Below are positions 1-8,499 of a stretch of DNA of 64,000 nt, piece by piece. Numbering within the stretch: position 1 is the stretch's first letter; each line of letters begins with the position of its first letter. The notes beneath the pieces are model-generated. The model saw nothing but the letters and a program-made list of their open reading frames with translations. It did not search any database and was not told where the DNA came from. The position numbers and the translations under genes were made by a program. The stretch comes from CAVVFX01 sp963747535 (lineage in GTDB: Bacteria > Acidobacteriota > Terriglobia > Bryobacterales > Bryobacteraceae), in contig CAVVFX010000023.1 of assembly GCA_963747535.1 (NCBI GenBank), positions 62,001 to 126,000 on the forward strand, written 5' to 3'.

Positions 1-444
1 GCGCTGCAATTCCGCCTTACTACGCTGGTTCCCAAGTCCGTCGCGGACAACGGCGGCAAAGGCGCGCACGAGATAAGCGAGGACTTCAGGGTCGAGCGAA
101 AAAACATGCAGATCGAAATGGAATAGCTCACCCGGTTGAAAGCTGCGACCGTCAAGGTGCCGCGCGCGGAAGACGAAAGGACGCGGCGGGTCAGAGAGAC
201 CGCTGGGACCGGAGACGGCGGGTTTGAACACCCGCGCGAGACACTCCGGGACGCCGGGGATTCGCTGGAAGATTGCGCCCATGGCTCCGCGCAACATGTT
301 GCTCGCTTTCAAAGGCGGGAAACAGAGCGGATCTTCGGCAACGAATTCGAAGCGCAAGGGGAAAAACTGAAAGCAGGTGCTGGACGAGAGCGTCCACCCC
401 GCAGTTGGGGCGAGATTACTCGCCTGGAGTGAGGGCTTGAGCAT
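1..444 (-). CDS. Cas6-like RAMP endoribonuclease domain protein (partial, runs off left edge)
   Basis: The reading frame is open from an ATG at 444 to the window edge (148 codons seen, no stop). It shows the signature of the Cas6/PF10040 RAMP fold: a hydrophobic strand PLRFEFVAED, then NMLRGAMGAIFQ (the 'LRGALG' block), then DPPRPFVFRA, then PGELFHFDLHVFSLDP, then DGLGNQRSKAEL (the 'GLG..R' block). The Cys cluster that many family members carry between the first two blocks is absent; only one Cys (PEC) is seen there. Cas6 proteins cut CRISPR precursor RNA. No repeat array or other cas gene is visible here, so a CRISPR role is not shown. The start overlaps the end of the upstream secreted-protein gene by 29 nt, which suggests co-transcription. 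Family placement is by motif memory only. Confidence 0.68.
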   Translation of the reverse strand, partial: MLKPSLQASNLAPTAGWTLSSSTCFQFFPLRFEFVAEDPLCFPPLKASNMLRGAMGAIFQRIPGVPECLARVFKPAVSGPSGLSDPPRPFVFRARHLDGRSFQPGELFHFDLHVFSLDPEVLAYLVRAFAAVVRDGLGNQRSKAELQR

Positions 445-1201
445 CCGCCGGTTTGTGATGCAGGTGGCGCTTGATATCGGGCCAGAATTCCTTCAGGGCG
501 TTGGAGAGCGCATCGGTCGCGATCTGGGTACCGGCGCGCGTCATGGTCGGGCCCAGCCCTCGCTGGTCGGGATAGTAAAGATTGGAGATGGAGGCTCCCA
601 TGCTGTTGCCGACCACTTCGGCGAAGTTGAACGTCGGGTTTCCGTGATCGGTTTTGCAAACCAGAACACGGGTCAAGGCGTAACCCAACCGGCCCCATTT
701 GGGACCGTGAGACTTCCGGAAATACCGTGGGTCCTCACGGAACGCAGCTGCCATGAAACCTTCGGTCAACATGTTGCCGATCACCTGGTCGGCGGTAGAA
801 GTCCCGTAATAACGCGCAAATCCGGCTACCCCCTCACCAAAGGAGGGGTGGTCCTTATCGATCATATAGAGACCGGCGAAGGCAGCCCCGGTGAAGTAAC
901 TGGGCCAATCGAAGGAGTCCTTTGCGGCAATTTTCAACTTGTATTTCCAGTCGATGGGCTGGAATGGGACCGTACCGTCCGCCGTCCGATAGTTGGGGAG
1001 AACGCCCAGGATCCGCTTGTCTATCGGCTCCGGCTGGGTCGGGTCGGGTGTGACCTTCGGCTCCGGCTGGACCTCTGCCACAGGAGTGGCTTCAACCGGC
1101 GCCTCGGCAGCTTGTTGCTGAGCAAAGGCGGCCTGCGAAACAAATATGGCCCCAACCGCAGCCCATGCCAGGCATAACAATTTCACGCAAAAAGACCTCA
1201 T
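416..1201 (-). CDS. secreted protein of unknown function
   Basis: 261 aa. It begins with a clear Sec signal peptide (charged MRSFCVK, hydrophobic LLCLAWAAVGAIFV, cleavage near AFAQQQ), followed by a low-complexity Pro/Glu/Val linker (about residues 32-60) and a compact domain. That domain has a hydrophobic helix (YFTGAAFAGLYM) and a conserved-looking DPRYFRKS segment. I recognise the general look of an acidobacterial exported protein but no named family. It lies directly upstream of the Cas6-like gene and overlaps it. The 190 bp upstream (1202-1391) hold no gene and presumably its promoter. Confidence 0.7.
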   Translation of the reverse strand: MRSFCVKLLCLAWAAVGAIFVSQAAFAQQQAAEAPVEATPVAEVQPEPKVTPDPTQPEPIDKRILGVLPNYRTADGTVPFQPIDWKYKLKIAAKDSFDWPSYFTGAAFAGLYMIDKDHPSFGEGVAGFARYYGTSTADQVIGNMLTEGFMAAAFREDPRYFRKSHGPKWGRLGYALTRVLVCKTDHGNPTFNFAEVVGNSMGASISNLYYPDQRGLGPTMTRAGTQIATDALSNALKEFWPDIKRHLHHKPADAQALTPGE

Positions 1202-1391
1202 TCGTAAATATTCCGTAAATCCAGCAGCTCACGAGACGACTAGTACTATGATGACGATTCGATCACTTTGGTTACGCAAACTTAGCTCTATCGTGAGACC
1301 CCAATAAACGTGCTTCTATTATCTCTAACTCGGAGAGAGTCTCGCGCGGGGCATTTTGCATGACGGATGGCATCGCGGCCAAGCACCCGTG
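1202..1391. other. intergenic stretch without a recognised gene
   Basis: About 190 bp, more AT-rich than its surroundings, between two minus-strand genes. No tRNA or other RNA gene was recognised. It is the likely promoter region of the secreted-protein gene at 416-1201 and the likely terminator region of the glycosyltransferase, but no clear box or hairpin stands out. Confidence 0.4.
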
Positions 1392-2144
1392 TCAGAGGCC
1401 GCCCCAGGACCCCATGTTGCGGGCCTTGGCATATTTGAGAAACGTGTAGAGCGACGACATGTAGGCGATGGCAAGGCCTTCGAGGCCGTCCTGAAAGCCG
1501 CGATGCAGGAAATAGCCTTTGATGAACGTCCAGGCGGGGTCGATGACCAGACGGTGGGTCGGGACCTTTTGCCTCCGCGCCACCATTTCTTCCGCGGCCA
1601 GAGTGGTGTATCGGTCCATGGTTTTCAAGTGTTCGGACAGAGAGTCGCAGGTGTAGTGGAGAAGATTGGCGTCAAGATGGCCCACGCGTCCGTCCACTTT
1701 TACCGATTCATGCACGAACTCTCCGACCCAACGCGCTTTGGCCCGATGGTAGAGGCGAACTTTGCGGTCCGGGTACCAGCCGCCATGGAAGATCCAGCGT
1801 CCGAGATATTGGGCGAGCCGCGGCATGGTGTAGGCATCGTGCCGGGGGCCGTTTTTCTTGAGGTTCCAGATCTCGCCTTCGAGACGCTCGCTGAGGGCTT
1901 CGTCGGCGTCAATGGATAGGATCCAGTCGTGGGCCGCGTGCTCGGAGGCCAGATTCTTTTGTTTGGCATAACCGCGCCACGGGGCTTCGATGACGCGAAC
2001 GCCGAGGTTCTGGGCGACCTCGAGAGTACGATCGGAAGAGCCGCTATCCACCATTAGAATTTCATCGCAGCACCGCAGGCTTTCGATGGCGCGGGCGATG
2101 TTGCGTTCCTCATTCAGGGTGATGATAGTCGCGGTGATCTTCAT
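1392..2144 (-). CDS. family 2 glycosyltransferase, WaaE/KdtX-like
   Basis: 250 aa from the ATG that gives MKITATIITLNEE; an ATG 30 nt further upstream is less likely because the fold starts at this strand. GT-A fold motifs are visible: TLNEERNI, MVDSGSSDRT (nucleotide-sugar site), SIDADEAL (metal-binding DxD-like), and the family-specific FHGGWYPDRKVRLY and VGEFVHES. Proteins of this type add sugars to the lipopolysaccharide core at the inner membrane; the exact sugar cannot be told. A short C-terminal hydrophobic region (LEGLAIAYMSSLYTFLKYA) suggests membrane association. It is the third gene of a minus-strand run after HU and the M50 protease. Confidence 0.85.
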   Translation of the reverse strand: MKITATIITLNEERNIARAIESLRCCDEILMVDSGSSDRTLEVAQNLGVRVIEAPWRGYAKQKNLASEHAAHDWILSIDADEALSERLEGEIWNLKKNGPRHDAYTMPRLAQYLGRWIFHGGWYPDRKVRLYHRAKARWVGEFVHESVKVDGRVGHLDANLLHYTCDSLSEHLKTMDRYTTLAAEEMVARRQKVPTHRLVIDPAWTFIKGYFLHRGFQDGLEGLAIAYMSSLYTFLKYAKARNMGSWGGL

Positions 2145-2212
2145 GGTGTCAAGCAACCGCTCCCTCATGGTCACGGCTCAGAAAGATGGCGGCTCAGAGA
2201 TGAGGGGTCGGC

Positions 2213-3205
2213 TTAGAAAATGGAACTGTTGCCGATCGGGGCCAGCATGAAGCATAGCAGGAACATCGCGAGCGCCACGGCGCCCAGGCGAATGCGCGCG
2301 CCTCCTATATCTGTGACGTCGTAGATCGCCGGATGGCGTCGCGCGAAAGCGAATAGCAGAGCGGCCCACATGAGCCATCCCTGCCAGAAGAAGAGCCCGG
2401 CAGGGATCAGGAGCGCGATGAACATGCGTGAGATCCAGCGATGCCTCTCACCGGTCAGCGCGTACACGATGTGCCCACCGTCCAATTGCCCGACGGGCAG
2501 CAGGTTGAGGGCGGTGGCGAACACGCCCACCCATCCGGCGCGGGCAACAGGATGAAGGTAGATGTCGACAGGGAGGACACCCGGATAGATGATGCGTTCG
2601 AGCAACCACAGCACCGGAGGCACGCCGAAGGTCAGCGAACCCTGATGGTTGATGCCCGGTACGATTTTAGAGAAGGCGAGGCCAATGGAAAGCGCGGGGA
2701 GGAGGAAAATAAATCCCGCGATCGGTCCCGCGATGCCCACGTCGAACAGCACGCGCTTCGAATAGATGGCCGACTTGATGCGGATGAAAGCACCCATGGT
2801 GCCGATGGGAGTCGGTGCGGGAATGAAAAAAGGCAGCGTCGCATCCACGCCGTAGTAGACGCAGGCCAGGTAGTGTCCAAATTCGTGCGCCAGCAGGATC
2901 GTGATCAGGGTCAGCGAGAAGGGGAGTCCTCCAAGAAGCGCCGCCGGATGGCGCCAGAACGTGGCGAACACACTCCAGTCGCGGTCCAGATCGAAGACGG
3001 GAAGATTATGCGCGAAATTGAACTGCATGCGCGACCCGACGATGGTAGTCGTCAGGATGGTCAACAGAAGAAGCAGGACATGCAGCCAGATACGCCCTAG
3101 ATGGTAAGCGCTGCGCGGCTCGATCGTTTGACCCAGGTCAAGGTCGAACCCGGAATCGTGCGGGTGTGATACGGGCAGCGGATCCGCCATGTTTTCCGGA
3201 GTCAC
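2213..3205 (-). CDS. site-2-type (M50) intramembrane metalloprotease
   Basis: 330 aa with several membrane segments. The zinc motif HEFGH is at about residues 106-110 (LLAHEFGHYLAC), and the second family motif LNLLPVGQLDGGH supplies the third ligand Asp at about residue 243. Such proteases cut substrates inside or next to the membrane. The N-terminal ~35 residues are soluble and precede the first helix (LHVLLLLLTILTTTIVG). It follows the HU gene by 17 nt and precedes the glycosyltransferase, all on the minus strand. The substrate is unknown. Confidence 0.88.
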   Translation of the reverse strand: MTPENMADPLPVSHPHDSGFDLDLGQTIEPRSAYHLGRIWLHVLLLLLTILTTTIVGSRMQFNFAHNLPVFDLDRDWSVFATFWRHPAALLGGLPFSLTLITILLAHEFGHYLACVYYGVDATLPFFIPAPTPIGTMGAFIRIKSAIYSKRVLFDVGIAGPIAGFIFLLPALSIGLAFSKIVPGINHQGSLTFGVPPVLWLLERIIYPGVLPVDIYLHPVARAGWVGVFATALNLLPVGQLDGGHIVYALTGERHRWISRMFIALLIPAGLFFWQGWLMWAALLFAFARRHPAIYDVTDIGGARIRLGAVALAMFLLCFMLAPIGNSSIF

Positions 3206-3222
3206 TGCTCGTCCTTGGCAGG

Positions 3223-3492
3223 CTACTGAAGAGTCTGCAACTCCTTACCAGGCTTGAAGCGAACGGCCTTCCCGGGAGGAATCGAAACCTCCGCGCCGGT
3301 GCGGGGATTGCGGCCTATTCCAGTCTTTCGCGGCTTGACGTTGAAAACGCCAAAGCCGCGCAGTTCGATCCGGTCGCCCTGTTCGAGCGCGCGCTTCATG
3401 CGTTCAAATACGGTTTCGACTGCAGCCTCGGCCTTTGTTTTGGTGATACCAGTCCGGTTTACGACTTCGTTAATGATGTCCAGCTTAATCAA
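3223..3492 (-). CDS. HU/IHF-family DNA-binding protein
   Basis: 89 aa, the usual length. N-terminal helices (LDIINEVVNRTGITKTKAEAAV), the turn ELRGFGVFNV and the DNA-binding arm with GRNPRTG then FKPGKEL are all present. The protein bends and packages DNA as a dimer. The start appears to be TTG at 3492, preceded by a GAGGGGG ribosome site; an ATG eight bases upstream is out of frame. It is the first gene of the minus-strand run HU, M50 protease, glycosyltransferase. The IHF-alpha and HU subfamilies cannot be separated with certainty here. Confidence 0.92.
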   Translation of the reverse strand: MIKLDIINEVVNRTGITKTKAEAAVETVFERMKRALEQGDRIELRGFGVFNVKPRKTGIGRNPRTGAEVSIPPGKAVRFKPGKELQTLQ

Positions 3493-3548
3493 GGCGCATC
3501 CCCCTCGTGTCCTTCGAGTCTCGGTCTTTCGAATGAATCGTCAACTTG

Positions 3549-3578
3549 ATGATAGAATTGACTTTACGCCGATGTCAA
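3549..3578 (-). promoter_or_regulatory. sigma-70-type promoter for the HU gene
   Basis: On the minus strand, TTGACA (3578-3573) is followed after 18 nt by TATCAT (3554-3549), about 57 nt before the TTG start of HU. The -35 box overlaps the ATG of the divergent flavin reductase gene (3572-3574), so expression of the two genes may interfere. Found by eye only. Confidence 0.5.
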
Positions 3579-4102
3579 GCAACCCGGTAACGGCGCTTCC
3601 AAAACCAGTGGGTCAGGCTGTCGGTCCGCAGGCGTTTTTGAGAGCGTGCGCACAATTCTCCACCGGCGTAGCGATAGCCACAGTCCTCGATAGCGATGGC
3701 GGTCCTCACGGGATGACCATTAATTCCTTCACATCGGTATCGCTGGAGCCGCCGCTGGTGCTCATTTGCATCGACCAAAGGGCTCGCATCCTGGATCATT
3801 TTATGGCAAGTAATTTATTTGCTATCAATATCTTACGGGATAACCAGCAGCCCCTCTCGGAGCACTTCGCGCGGGCCGGAGAGGATCGTTTCGGAGCGGT
3901 CGAATGGTATCCTGGCGAGACCCAAATGCCCTTAATTCCGGACGCGCTGGCCGTGCTCGAATGTGCGGTTTTTCAGCGCACCCTGGCGGGGGATCACACG
4001 ATTCTGATCGGCGAAGTGGTGAGTGCCGTGCGGCACGAAGGACAGCCGCTCGTATTTTTTTCCAGTTCCTATCAAGTATTGGAGCCGCCAAAGCGCGAAT
4101 AA
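3572..4102 (+). CDS. flavin reductase-like FMN-binding protein
   Basis: 176 aa from the ATG at 3572 (MSSNPV); the frame is open further upstream but that part overlaps HU on the other strand and looks random. The family pattern is clear: FSTGVAIATV, then GMTINSFTSVSLEPPLVLICID (flavin phosphate-binding region), then FAINILRDNQQPLSEHFA, and a C-terminal GEVVSA followed by PLVFFSSSY. Such proteins bind FMN and reduce it or transfer electrons from NAD(P)H, often serving a monooxygenase. The partner is not visible. It is followed after 3 nt by nnr. Confidence 0.86.
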   Translation: MSSNPVTALPKPVGQAVGPQAFLRACAQFSTGVAIATVLDSDGGPHGMTINSFTSVSLEPPLVLICIDQRARILDHFMASNLFAINILRDNQQPLSEHFARAGEDRFGAVEWYPGETQMPLIPDALAVLECAVFQRTLAGDHTILIGEVVSAVRHEGQPLVFFSSSYQVLEPPKRE

Positions 4103-4105
4103 CGA

Positions 4106-5701
4106 ATGTCCAACCCTTCAAAAATACTCACCTCAGCGCAGATGAACGAGATCGACCGCCGCACCATGGAGAGCGGTATTCCAGGCATGATCCTAATGGA
4201 GAATGCCGCGCAGCGGGTGGTCGAATTGCTGGTGGAAAAATTCTCGCCGTTACAGGATCGGCGCATCGTGGCCTTCTGCGGACGGGGCAACAACGGCGGC
4301 GATGGGCTAGCCGTTGCCCGGCAACTCTGGACGCGATTTCGCCCCAAATTCCTGCAAGTGGTCCTCACGGCGCCGGTCAACGATCTGAACCGGGACGCCG
4401 CCGCCAATCTGAAAATGCTGCAGGCATCGGGCTTTCCAGGAGTGTACTCGGGACCATTGGACAAGATTCCCGCCGGTGCGCGCCTGGCCGACTTGGTGAT
4501 TGATGCAGTGCTGGGCACGGGTGTGAACGGTGCGGCGCGCGGTGGCCCGCTCGACGCCATTCGTGCGATCAATGCAGAATTTCCGCTCGCTAAAGTGGTC
4601 GCGGTGGATATTCCGTCGGGCCTCTCGAGCGACACGGGCGCATTGATCGGCGAATTCGTGCGGGCCGATTACACCGTAACCTTTACTGCTCTCAAAGTTG
4701 GCCAGGCGTTGTCGCCCGCCTGCGATCTGATGGGTGAACTGCGGCTGGGCGCGATCGGGACGCCGCCCGAGATGCTGCAGGATGACAAGCGAATCCAGCT
4801 CGCGCTGATCACGCCGGAGTCCATCGCTCCGCTGTTCGCGCCGCGTCCGAAGGAATCGAATAAAGGGCTGTACGGGCACGTGCTCGTCGTAGCCGGCTCG
4901 CGGGGAAAAAGTGGCGCCGCGGCACTCGCCGGGCTGTCCGCCTTAAGGGCAGGCGCGGGCCTGGTGACGGTGGCGTCGGCGGAATCCGCGATCTCCACGA
5001 TTTCGTCTCACGCGCCCGAATTGATGACCGCACCGCTGCCGGAAACCGAATCCGGCGAACTCGCGGCACACGCATTTGAAATTATTCTGTTACTGGCGAA
5101 GAAGAAGAATATCGTCGCTCTGGGGCCTGGATTAGGTACTCACCCCGAGACCGTCGGCCTGGTCCGCCGTCTGTACCGCGAACTGGAAAAGACGATGGTG
5201 ATCGATGCCGACGGGCTAAATTCCATCGCAGGGAGTGACTGGATCGGCAGTGGCCATCTGCGCATTCTTACACCGCACCCGGGCGAGATGTCGCGCCTTA
5301 CCGGCAAAGGAGTGGAAGAGATTCAGAGCGATCGCGTCGCGGCGGCGCGAGGGTTTGCGGCTGCGGTCGATGTTCAGGTGGTCCTGAAAGGCAATCGAAC
5401 CCTGATCGCGACACAAGATGGCGAAGTTCTGGTCAATCCGACCGGCTCCCCGGCGATGGCTACCGGAGGGACCGGGGACGTTCTCACGGGACTGGCTGCG
5501 GGAATGATCGCGCAATGCGACGGAAGCCCGGAGCAGATCAGGACCGCGCTGGCCGCAGCCGTCTACGTACATGGTTTGTCGGGAGAAATCGGGGCGAAAG
5601 CTTTGGGCGAACAATACCTCATTGCGACAGACTTGCTGAGATTTCTGCCACAGGCAATCGGCGAAGTCAGAAGACATTTGGCCACGAATGAACACGAATG
5701 A
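4106..5701 (+). CDS. nnr: bifunctional NAD(P)H-hydrate repair enzyme (epimerase + ADP-dependent dehydratase)
   Basis: 531 aa, the usual two-domain length. The N-terminal YjeF_N epimerase domain (about 1-215) has FCGRGNNGGDG. The C-terminal ribokinase-like dehydratase domain (about 225-520) has NKGLYGHVLVVAGS, LTPHPGEMSRL, NPTGSPAMATGGTGD and DVLTGL. Together they repair NADHX and NADPHX, damaged forms of the cofactors. The last eight or so codons (ending ATNEHE) are supplied by an interspersed 10-bp repeat, so the natural C-terminus may have ended slightly earlier before the repeat arrived. Confidence 0.93.
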   Translation: MSNPSKILTSAQMNEIDRRTMESGIPGMILMENAAQRVVELLVEKFSPLQDRRIVAFCGRGNNGGDGLAVARQLWTRFRPKFLQVVLTAPVNDLNRDAAANLKMLQASGFPGVYSGPLDKIPAGARLADLVIDAVLGTGVNGAARGGPLDAIRAINAEFPLAKVVAVDIPSGLSSDTGALIGEFVRADYTVTFTALKVGQALSPACDLMGELRLGAIGTPPEMLQDDKRIQLALITPESIAPLFAPRPKESNKGLYGHVLVVAGSRGKSGAAALAGLSALRAGAGLVTVASAESAISTISSHAPELMTAPLPETESGELAAHAFEIILLLAKKKNIVALGPGLGTHPETVGLVRRLYRELEKTMVIDADGLNSIAGSDWIGSGHLRILTPHPGEMSRLTGKGVEEIQSDRVAAARGFAAAVDVQVVLKGNRTLIATQDGEVLVNPTGSPAMATGGTGDVLTGLAAGMIAQCDGSPEQIRTALAAAVYVHGLSGEIGAKALGEQYLIATDLLRFLPQAIGEVRRHLATNEHE

Positions 5702-5710
5702 ACACGAATG
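5676..5710. repeat. tandem CACGAATGAA repeat, copy 1
   Basis: Almost three tandem 10-bp units of CACGAATGAA follow an ATTTGGC lead-in. The first units encode the C-terminus of Nnr (ATNEHE) and include its stop codon. A near-identical copy with the same lead-in is at 10641-10690. Confidence 0.85.
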
Positions 5711-5714
5711 GGGA

Positions 5715-6836
5715 CTACAACTCGGCCAGGAGGCTTTCGATTTCTTGTGGGCTGATGTAGAAGTGCGGGGCGACCCTCACCCAGCCTTGCCTCGGCGCCA
5801 CGACGAAATCTTTCTGTTTTAGCTTGTGCACGATTTGATGGGCAGAGACTTCCCGTTTGCGGAAGGATACAATTCCTGCTCCGGTCTGCGGAGAGCGGAC
5901 GCCCAGCGTCTCATAACCGCGGTCGGCCAGCCCGGTCCAAAGCTGGTCCCCAAGAGCTTGCACCGCGGCGCCGACCTTTTCCACGCCCACCTCCAGCAGA
6001 AACTCGAACGCCGCGCGCAGACCGAAGCAGCCGACGGTGTTAAGAGTGCCGCATTCATAGCGTCCGGCATCGGGACGCAGTGACATGTCGCGGGATGCGT
6101 AGTCGGCATACGCCGCAACGTTGGTCCAGCCGAACTCAACCGGCGCGATCGCATCCTGGAACTCCTGCGCGATGTAGAGCACACCGCATCCCTCCGGTCC
6201 CAGCAGCCATTTGTGGCCGTCGGCAGCCAGGGCGTGAATGCGTGCGCGGCGAACGTCCAGGGGAAAGGCGCCGAGACCTTGAATGGCATCGACGAAAAAG
6301 AAGACACCGTGCCGCGCGCAGATTTCACCGATAGCGCACAGGTCGGCGCGAAATCCGCTGAGGTACTGGACAAAGCTGATGGCCAGCAGGCGTGCGCCAC
6401 GGCAAGCTTCGTCGATGCGATCGAGAGGGTCGAAAATCGACAGCCAGCGCATCTCGACCCCCTGCGACTCGAGGCGCTGCCACGGGTGAATGTTCGCCGG
6501 GAACTCTTCGCGAAAGGCGACCACCTTATCGCCTGCCCGCCACTCGAGGCCGGTCGCGACCAGGGAGATCCCCTCGGAGGTGTTCTTCACGATCGCCACC
6601 TCTTCGGGTACACAATTCATCATCGCCGCCGCCGCGCGCCTGAGGCCTTGGTAGGAGGCGAGCCACTGGTCGTAATGCTGACTTCCGAAATGAAGACAGT
6701 CGTCGGCCAGCCTCTTCATCGCGTCGGCCGCAGGTTTGCACAAAGGTGCAACCGCCGCGTGATTCAGATAAACCAAGCGTTCCGTGACGGGGAATTGAGA
6801 CCGGTGCTGCTTCCAGAGGGGATCATCGGCGGGCAT
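5715..6836 (-). CDS. class V aminotransferase (cysteine desulfurase-like fold)
   Basis: 373 aa, PLP-dependent fold type I. Visible landmarks: VYLNHAAVAPL near the N-terminus, KNTSEGISLVATGL, HPWQRL, FFFVDAIQGLGAFPLDV (Asp that contacts the pyridine ring) and ADGHKWLLGPEG with the lysine that binds PLP at about residue 209. The C-terminal domain carries GIVSFR and RVAPHFY. The family includes cysteine desulfurases, isopenicillin N epimerase-like enzymes and kynureninase-like enzymes; no catalytic Cys loop typical of IscS/SufS is apparent, so the substrate is open. It is convergent with nnr. Confidence 0.85.
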   Translation of the reverse strand: MPADDPLWKQHRSQFPVTERLVYLNHAAVAPLCKPAADAMKRLADDCLHFGSQHYDQWLASYQGLRRAAAAMMNCVPEEVAIVKNTSEGISLVATGLEWRAGDKVVAFREEFPANIHPWQRLESQGVEMRWLSIFDPLDRIDEACRGARLLAISFVQYLSGFRADLCAIGEICARHGVFFFVDAIQGLGAFPLDVRRARIHALAADGHKWLLGPEGCGVLYIAQEFQDAIAPVEFGWTNVAAYADYASRDMSLRPDAGRYECGTLNTVGCFGLRAAFEFLLEVGVEKVGAAVQALGDQLWTGLADRGYETLGVRSPQTGAGIVSFRKREVSAHQIVHKLKQKDFVVAPRQGWVRVAPHFYISPQEIESLLAEL

Positions 6837-6893
6837 TCCCTTGACTATAACAACGCCTGAATCTTTACTCGCGGGGCGGCATCACATTCAGGG

Positions 6894-7427
6894 ATGAAAA
6901 CAATTTTGCGTCTGCTACTGCCGCTCATCTGGAGTGTATCGATGCCTGCCGCGTCCAACATACATGAATTTACGTTGAATTCGATCGATGGAAAGCCCGC
7001 GCCGTTGTCGGCATACGACGGCAAGGTGGTGTTATTGGTGAACGTAGCCAGCCGCTGCGGTTTCACGCCGCAATACGCGGGTCTCGAAGCGTTGTACGAA
7101 AAGTTCAAGGACCAGGGACTGGTGATTCTGGGTTTTCCGGCCAATAATTTCGGCGCTCAGGAACCCGGGACCAATGAAGAGATCAAAACGTTCTGTTCCA
7201 CAAAGTATAACGTTACCTTTCCTATGTATTCCAAGGTTTCGGTGAAAGGCGCCGATATCACTCCGCTCTACAAGTTTCTTACGGAAACCAAGGGCGGCGA
7301 CGTGAAATGGAACTTCACCAAGTTTCTCGCCGACAAGCACGGCAACGTGATCGGACGCTTCGAGTCGAGCGTGACGCCGGATTCGCCGGACCTGGTCTCG
7401 GCGGTGGAAGCTGCCTTAAAGCGGTAA
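6894..7427 (+). CDS. glutathione peroxidase family thiol peroxidase, exported
   Basis: 177 aa. A hydrophobic N-terminus (MKTILRLLLPLIWSVSMPAA) looks like a signal peptide. Peroxidatic Cys in NVASRCGFTPQY, Gln in FGAQEPGT and the Trp-Asn pair in KWNFTKFL give a complete catalytic tetrad with Cys in place of selenocysteine. A second Cys in EIKTFCSTKYNV sits where thioredoxin-dependent members have the resolving Cys. The usual FPCNQF motif reads FPANNF, so that Cys is Ala here. Expected role: reduction of peroxides outside the cytoplasm. Confidence 0.92.
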   Translation: MKTILRLLLPLIWSVSMPAASNIHEFTLNSIDGKPAPLSAYDGKVVLLVNVASRCGFTPQYAGLEALYEKFKDQGLVILGFPANNFGAQEPGTNEEIKTFCSTKYNVTFPMYSKVSVKGADITPLYKFLTETKGGDVKWNFTKFLADKHGNVIGRFESSVTPDSPDLVSAVEAALKR

Positions 7428-7434
7428 GGCGGAA

Positions 7435-7944
7435 TTATATTCTGACGTCGCCGGGGCCTAAATTCCTGCTAAACCAGTCAATTCTTTTTTGGCGTTCCCT
7501 GGCGCGTAAAGTGAACTCGCTGTGACGCCTCGAATTCGCGTAGACGTAGGCGGCCGTGTCACAAAAGGCTTCACAGCAGTACTCGCGCCATTTGCGGGAA
7601 CGCTGCCGGACATCGCGCGTTGACAAATTGCGTTTGCGGTATTCGGCTGACCAGCCGAGTTCTCCCCTGGCTGCCCGTTGTGCGGCGACGAGACGTTCAA
7701 AAGACCGGCGGACAGAGTTGGCGAGGCGCACCCAGACAAAGTGGAACAGTTCGTGAATCAGGATACGACGAAGTTCGTCATCGCTCGAAAGCAGGCCGGC
7801 ATCAAGCACGATGCGGCGCTGGCGGATAAAAGTCGCGGCGTGCACAGCGGTGCCAGGGGCGTCAACGATCCGACCACGCGCGCAGCAGAGGCCCTGTCGA
7901 GCCGAGATGTGGATGGGTTCGCCGGTGAGGGTGAGGTTGGGCAT
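7435..7944 (-). CDS. HExxH-containing putative zinc peptidase
   Basis: 169 aa from the ATG at 7944, which overlaps the stop of the upstream ybaK gene as TGATG; an ATG four codons earlier (7956) is possible. The hallmark is ILIHELFHFVW, a zinc-type HExxH helix, followed about 70 residues later by YCCEAFCDTAAY, whose Glu or Asp could be the third ligand (as in SprT-like and other gluzincin-like proteins). No signal peptide. I do not recognise a named family. Translational coupling to ybaK suggests one transcript. Confidence 0.72.
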   Translation of the reverse strand: MPNLTLTGEPIHISARQGLCCARGRIVDAPGTAVHAATFIRQRRIVLDAGLLSSDDELRRILIHELFHFVWVRLANSVRRSFERLVAAQRAARGELGWSAEYRKRNLSTRDVRQRSRKWREYCCEAFCDTAAYVYANSRRHSEFTLRARERQKRIDWFSRNLGPGDVRI

Positions 7945-8414
7945 CAGCGGCCCCACGGTCCTGTGGTGGCAGCAGTCACGCGCAGGTAGTCCTGGGGATT
8001 GACGAGCAACTGGATGCCGCGCTGTCCGGCGGAGACGGAGATCAGGTCGAATAGCTCCGCAGTCTCATCCAGGAAGACGGGATAGTCTTTGCGAGAGGCC
8101 AGGGCCGTTACTCCACCCCGGATGTAGCCGGTCAGGGGCTGCAGTTCTTTAACGGGCACGAGGTCGATCTTGCGGTCGCCGGTGCCTTTGGCGAGGGCTT
8201 TGAGGTCGAGTTCCGTATTGCCGGGGATGACGGCAAACGAGAGGCCGTTGCGATCGCCGCGAGTCAGCAAGGTCTTGAAGACCTGCTCGATGGGAAGACC
8301 GATTTTGGCTGCTACCGTTTGGGCCGAAAGATCTTCGGGATCCACTGCGTACTCGCGGATCTGGAACGGGACTCCGTGGGACTCGAGAAGGCGCATGGCG
8401 TTGGTCTTCGTCAT
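7944..8414 (-). CDS. ybaK: YbaK/EbsC family Cys-tRNA(Pro) deacylase
   Basis: 156 aa, standard length. Motifs: RLLESHGVPFQIREY, QVFKTLLTRGD (Lys of the deacylase site), FAVIPGNTELDLKALAK, then TGYIRGGVTAL and DLISVSAGQRG. The enzyme removes mischarged cysteine from tRNA-Pro. It is followed by a coupled putative metallopeptidase gene. Confidence 0.92.
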   Translation of the reverse strand: MTKTNAMRLLESHGVPFQIREYAVDPEDLSAQTVAAKIGLPIEQVFKTLLTRGDRNGLSFAVIPGNTELDLKALAKGTGDRKIDLVPVKELQPLTGYIRGGVTALASRKDYPVFLDETAELFDLISVSAGQRGIQLLVNPQDYLRVTAATTGPWGR

Positions 8415-8441
8415 TTGGGGCTATGCGCCTGACAGGGTAAT

Positions 8442-8492
8442 GGCTGGTGCGCAGCCGGGGCAGACCACATAAAACGATGGTCTGCCCCACGG
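8442..8492. repeat. REP-like palindrome, copy R1
   Basis: A perfect 11-bp stem, GGGGCAGACCA (8457-8467) with TGGTCTGCCCC (8478-8488), is separated by a 10-nt A-rich loop, and followed by ACGG. A small imperfect hairpin (GGCTGGTGCGCAGCC) lies directly before it. It sits between two minus-strand genes. The same two-part design recurs in R2-R7. Confidence 0.9.
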
Positions 8493-8499
8493 AAAACAG

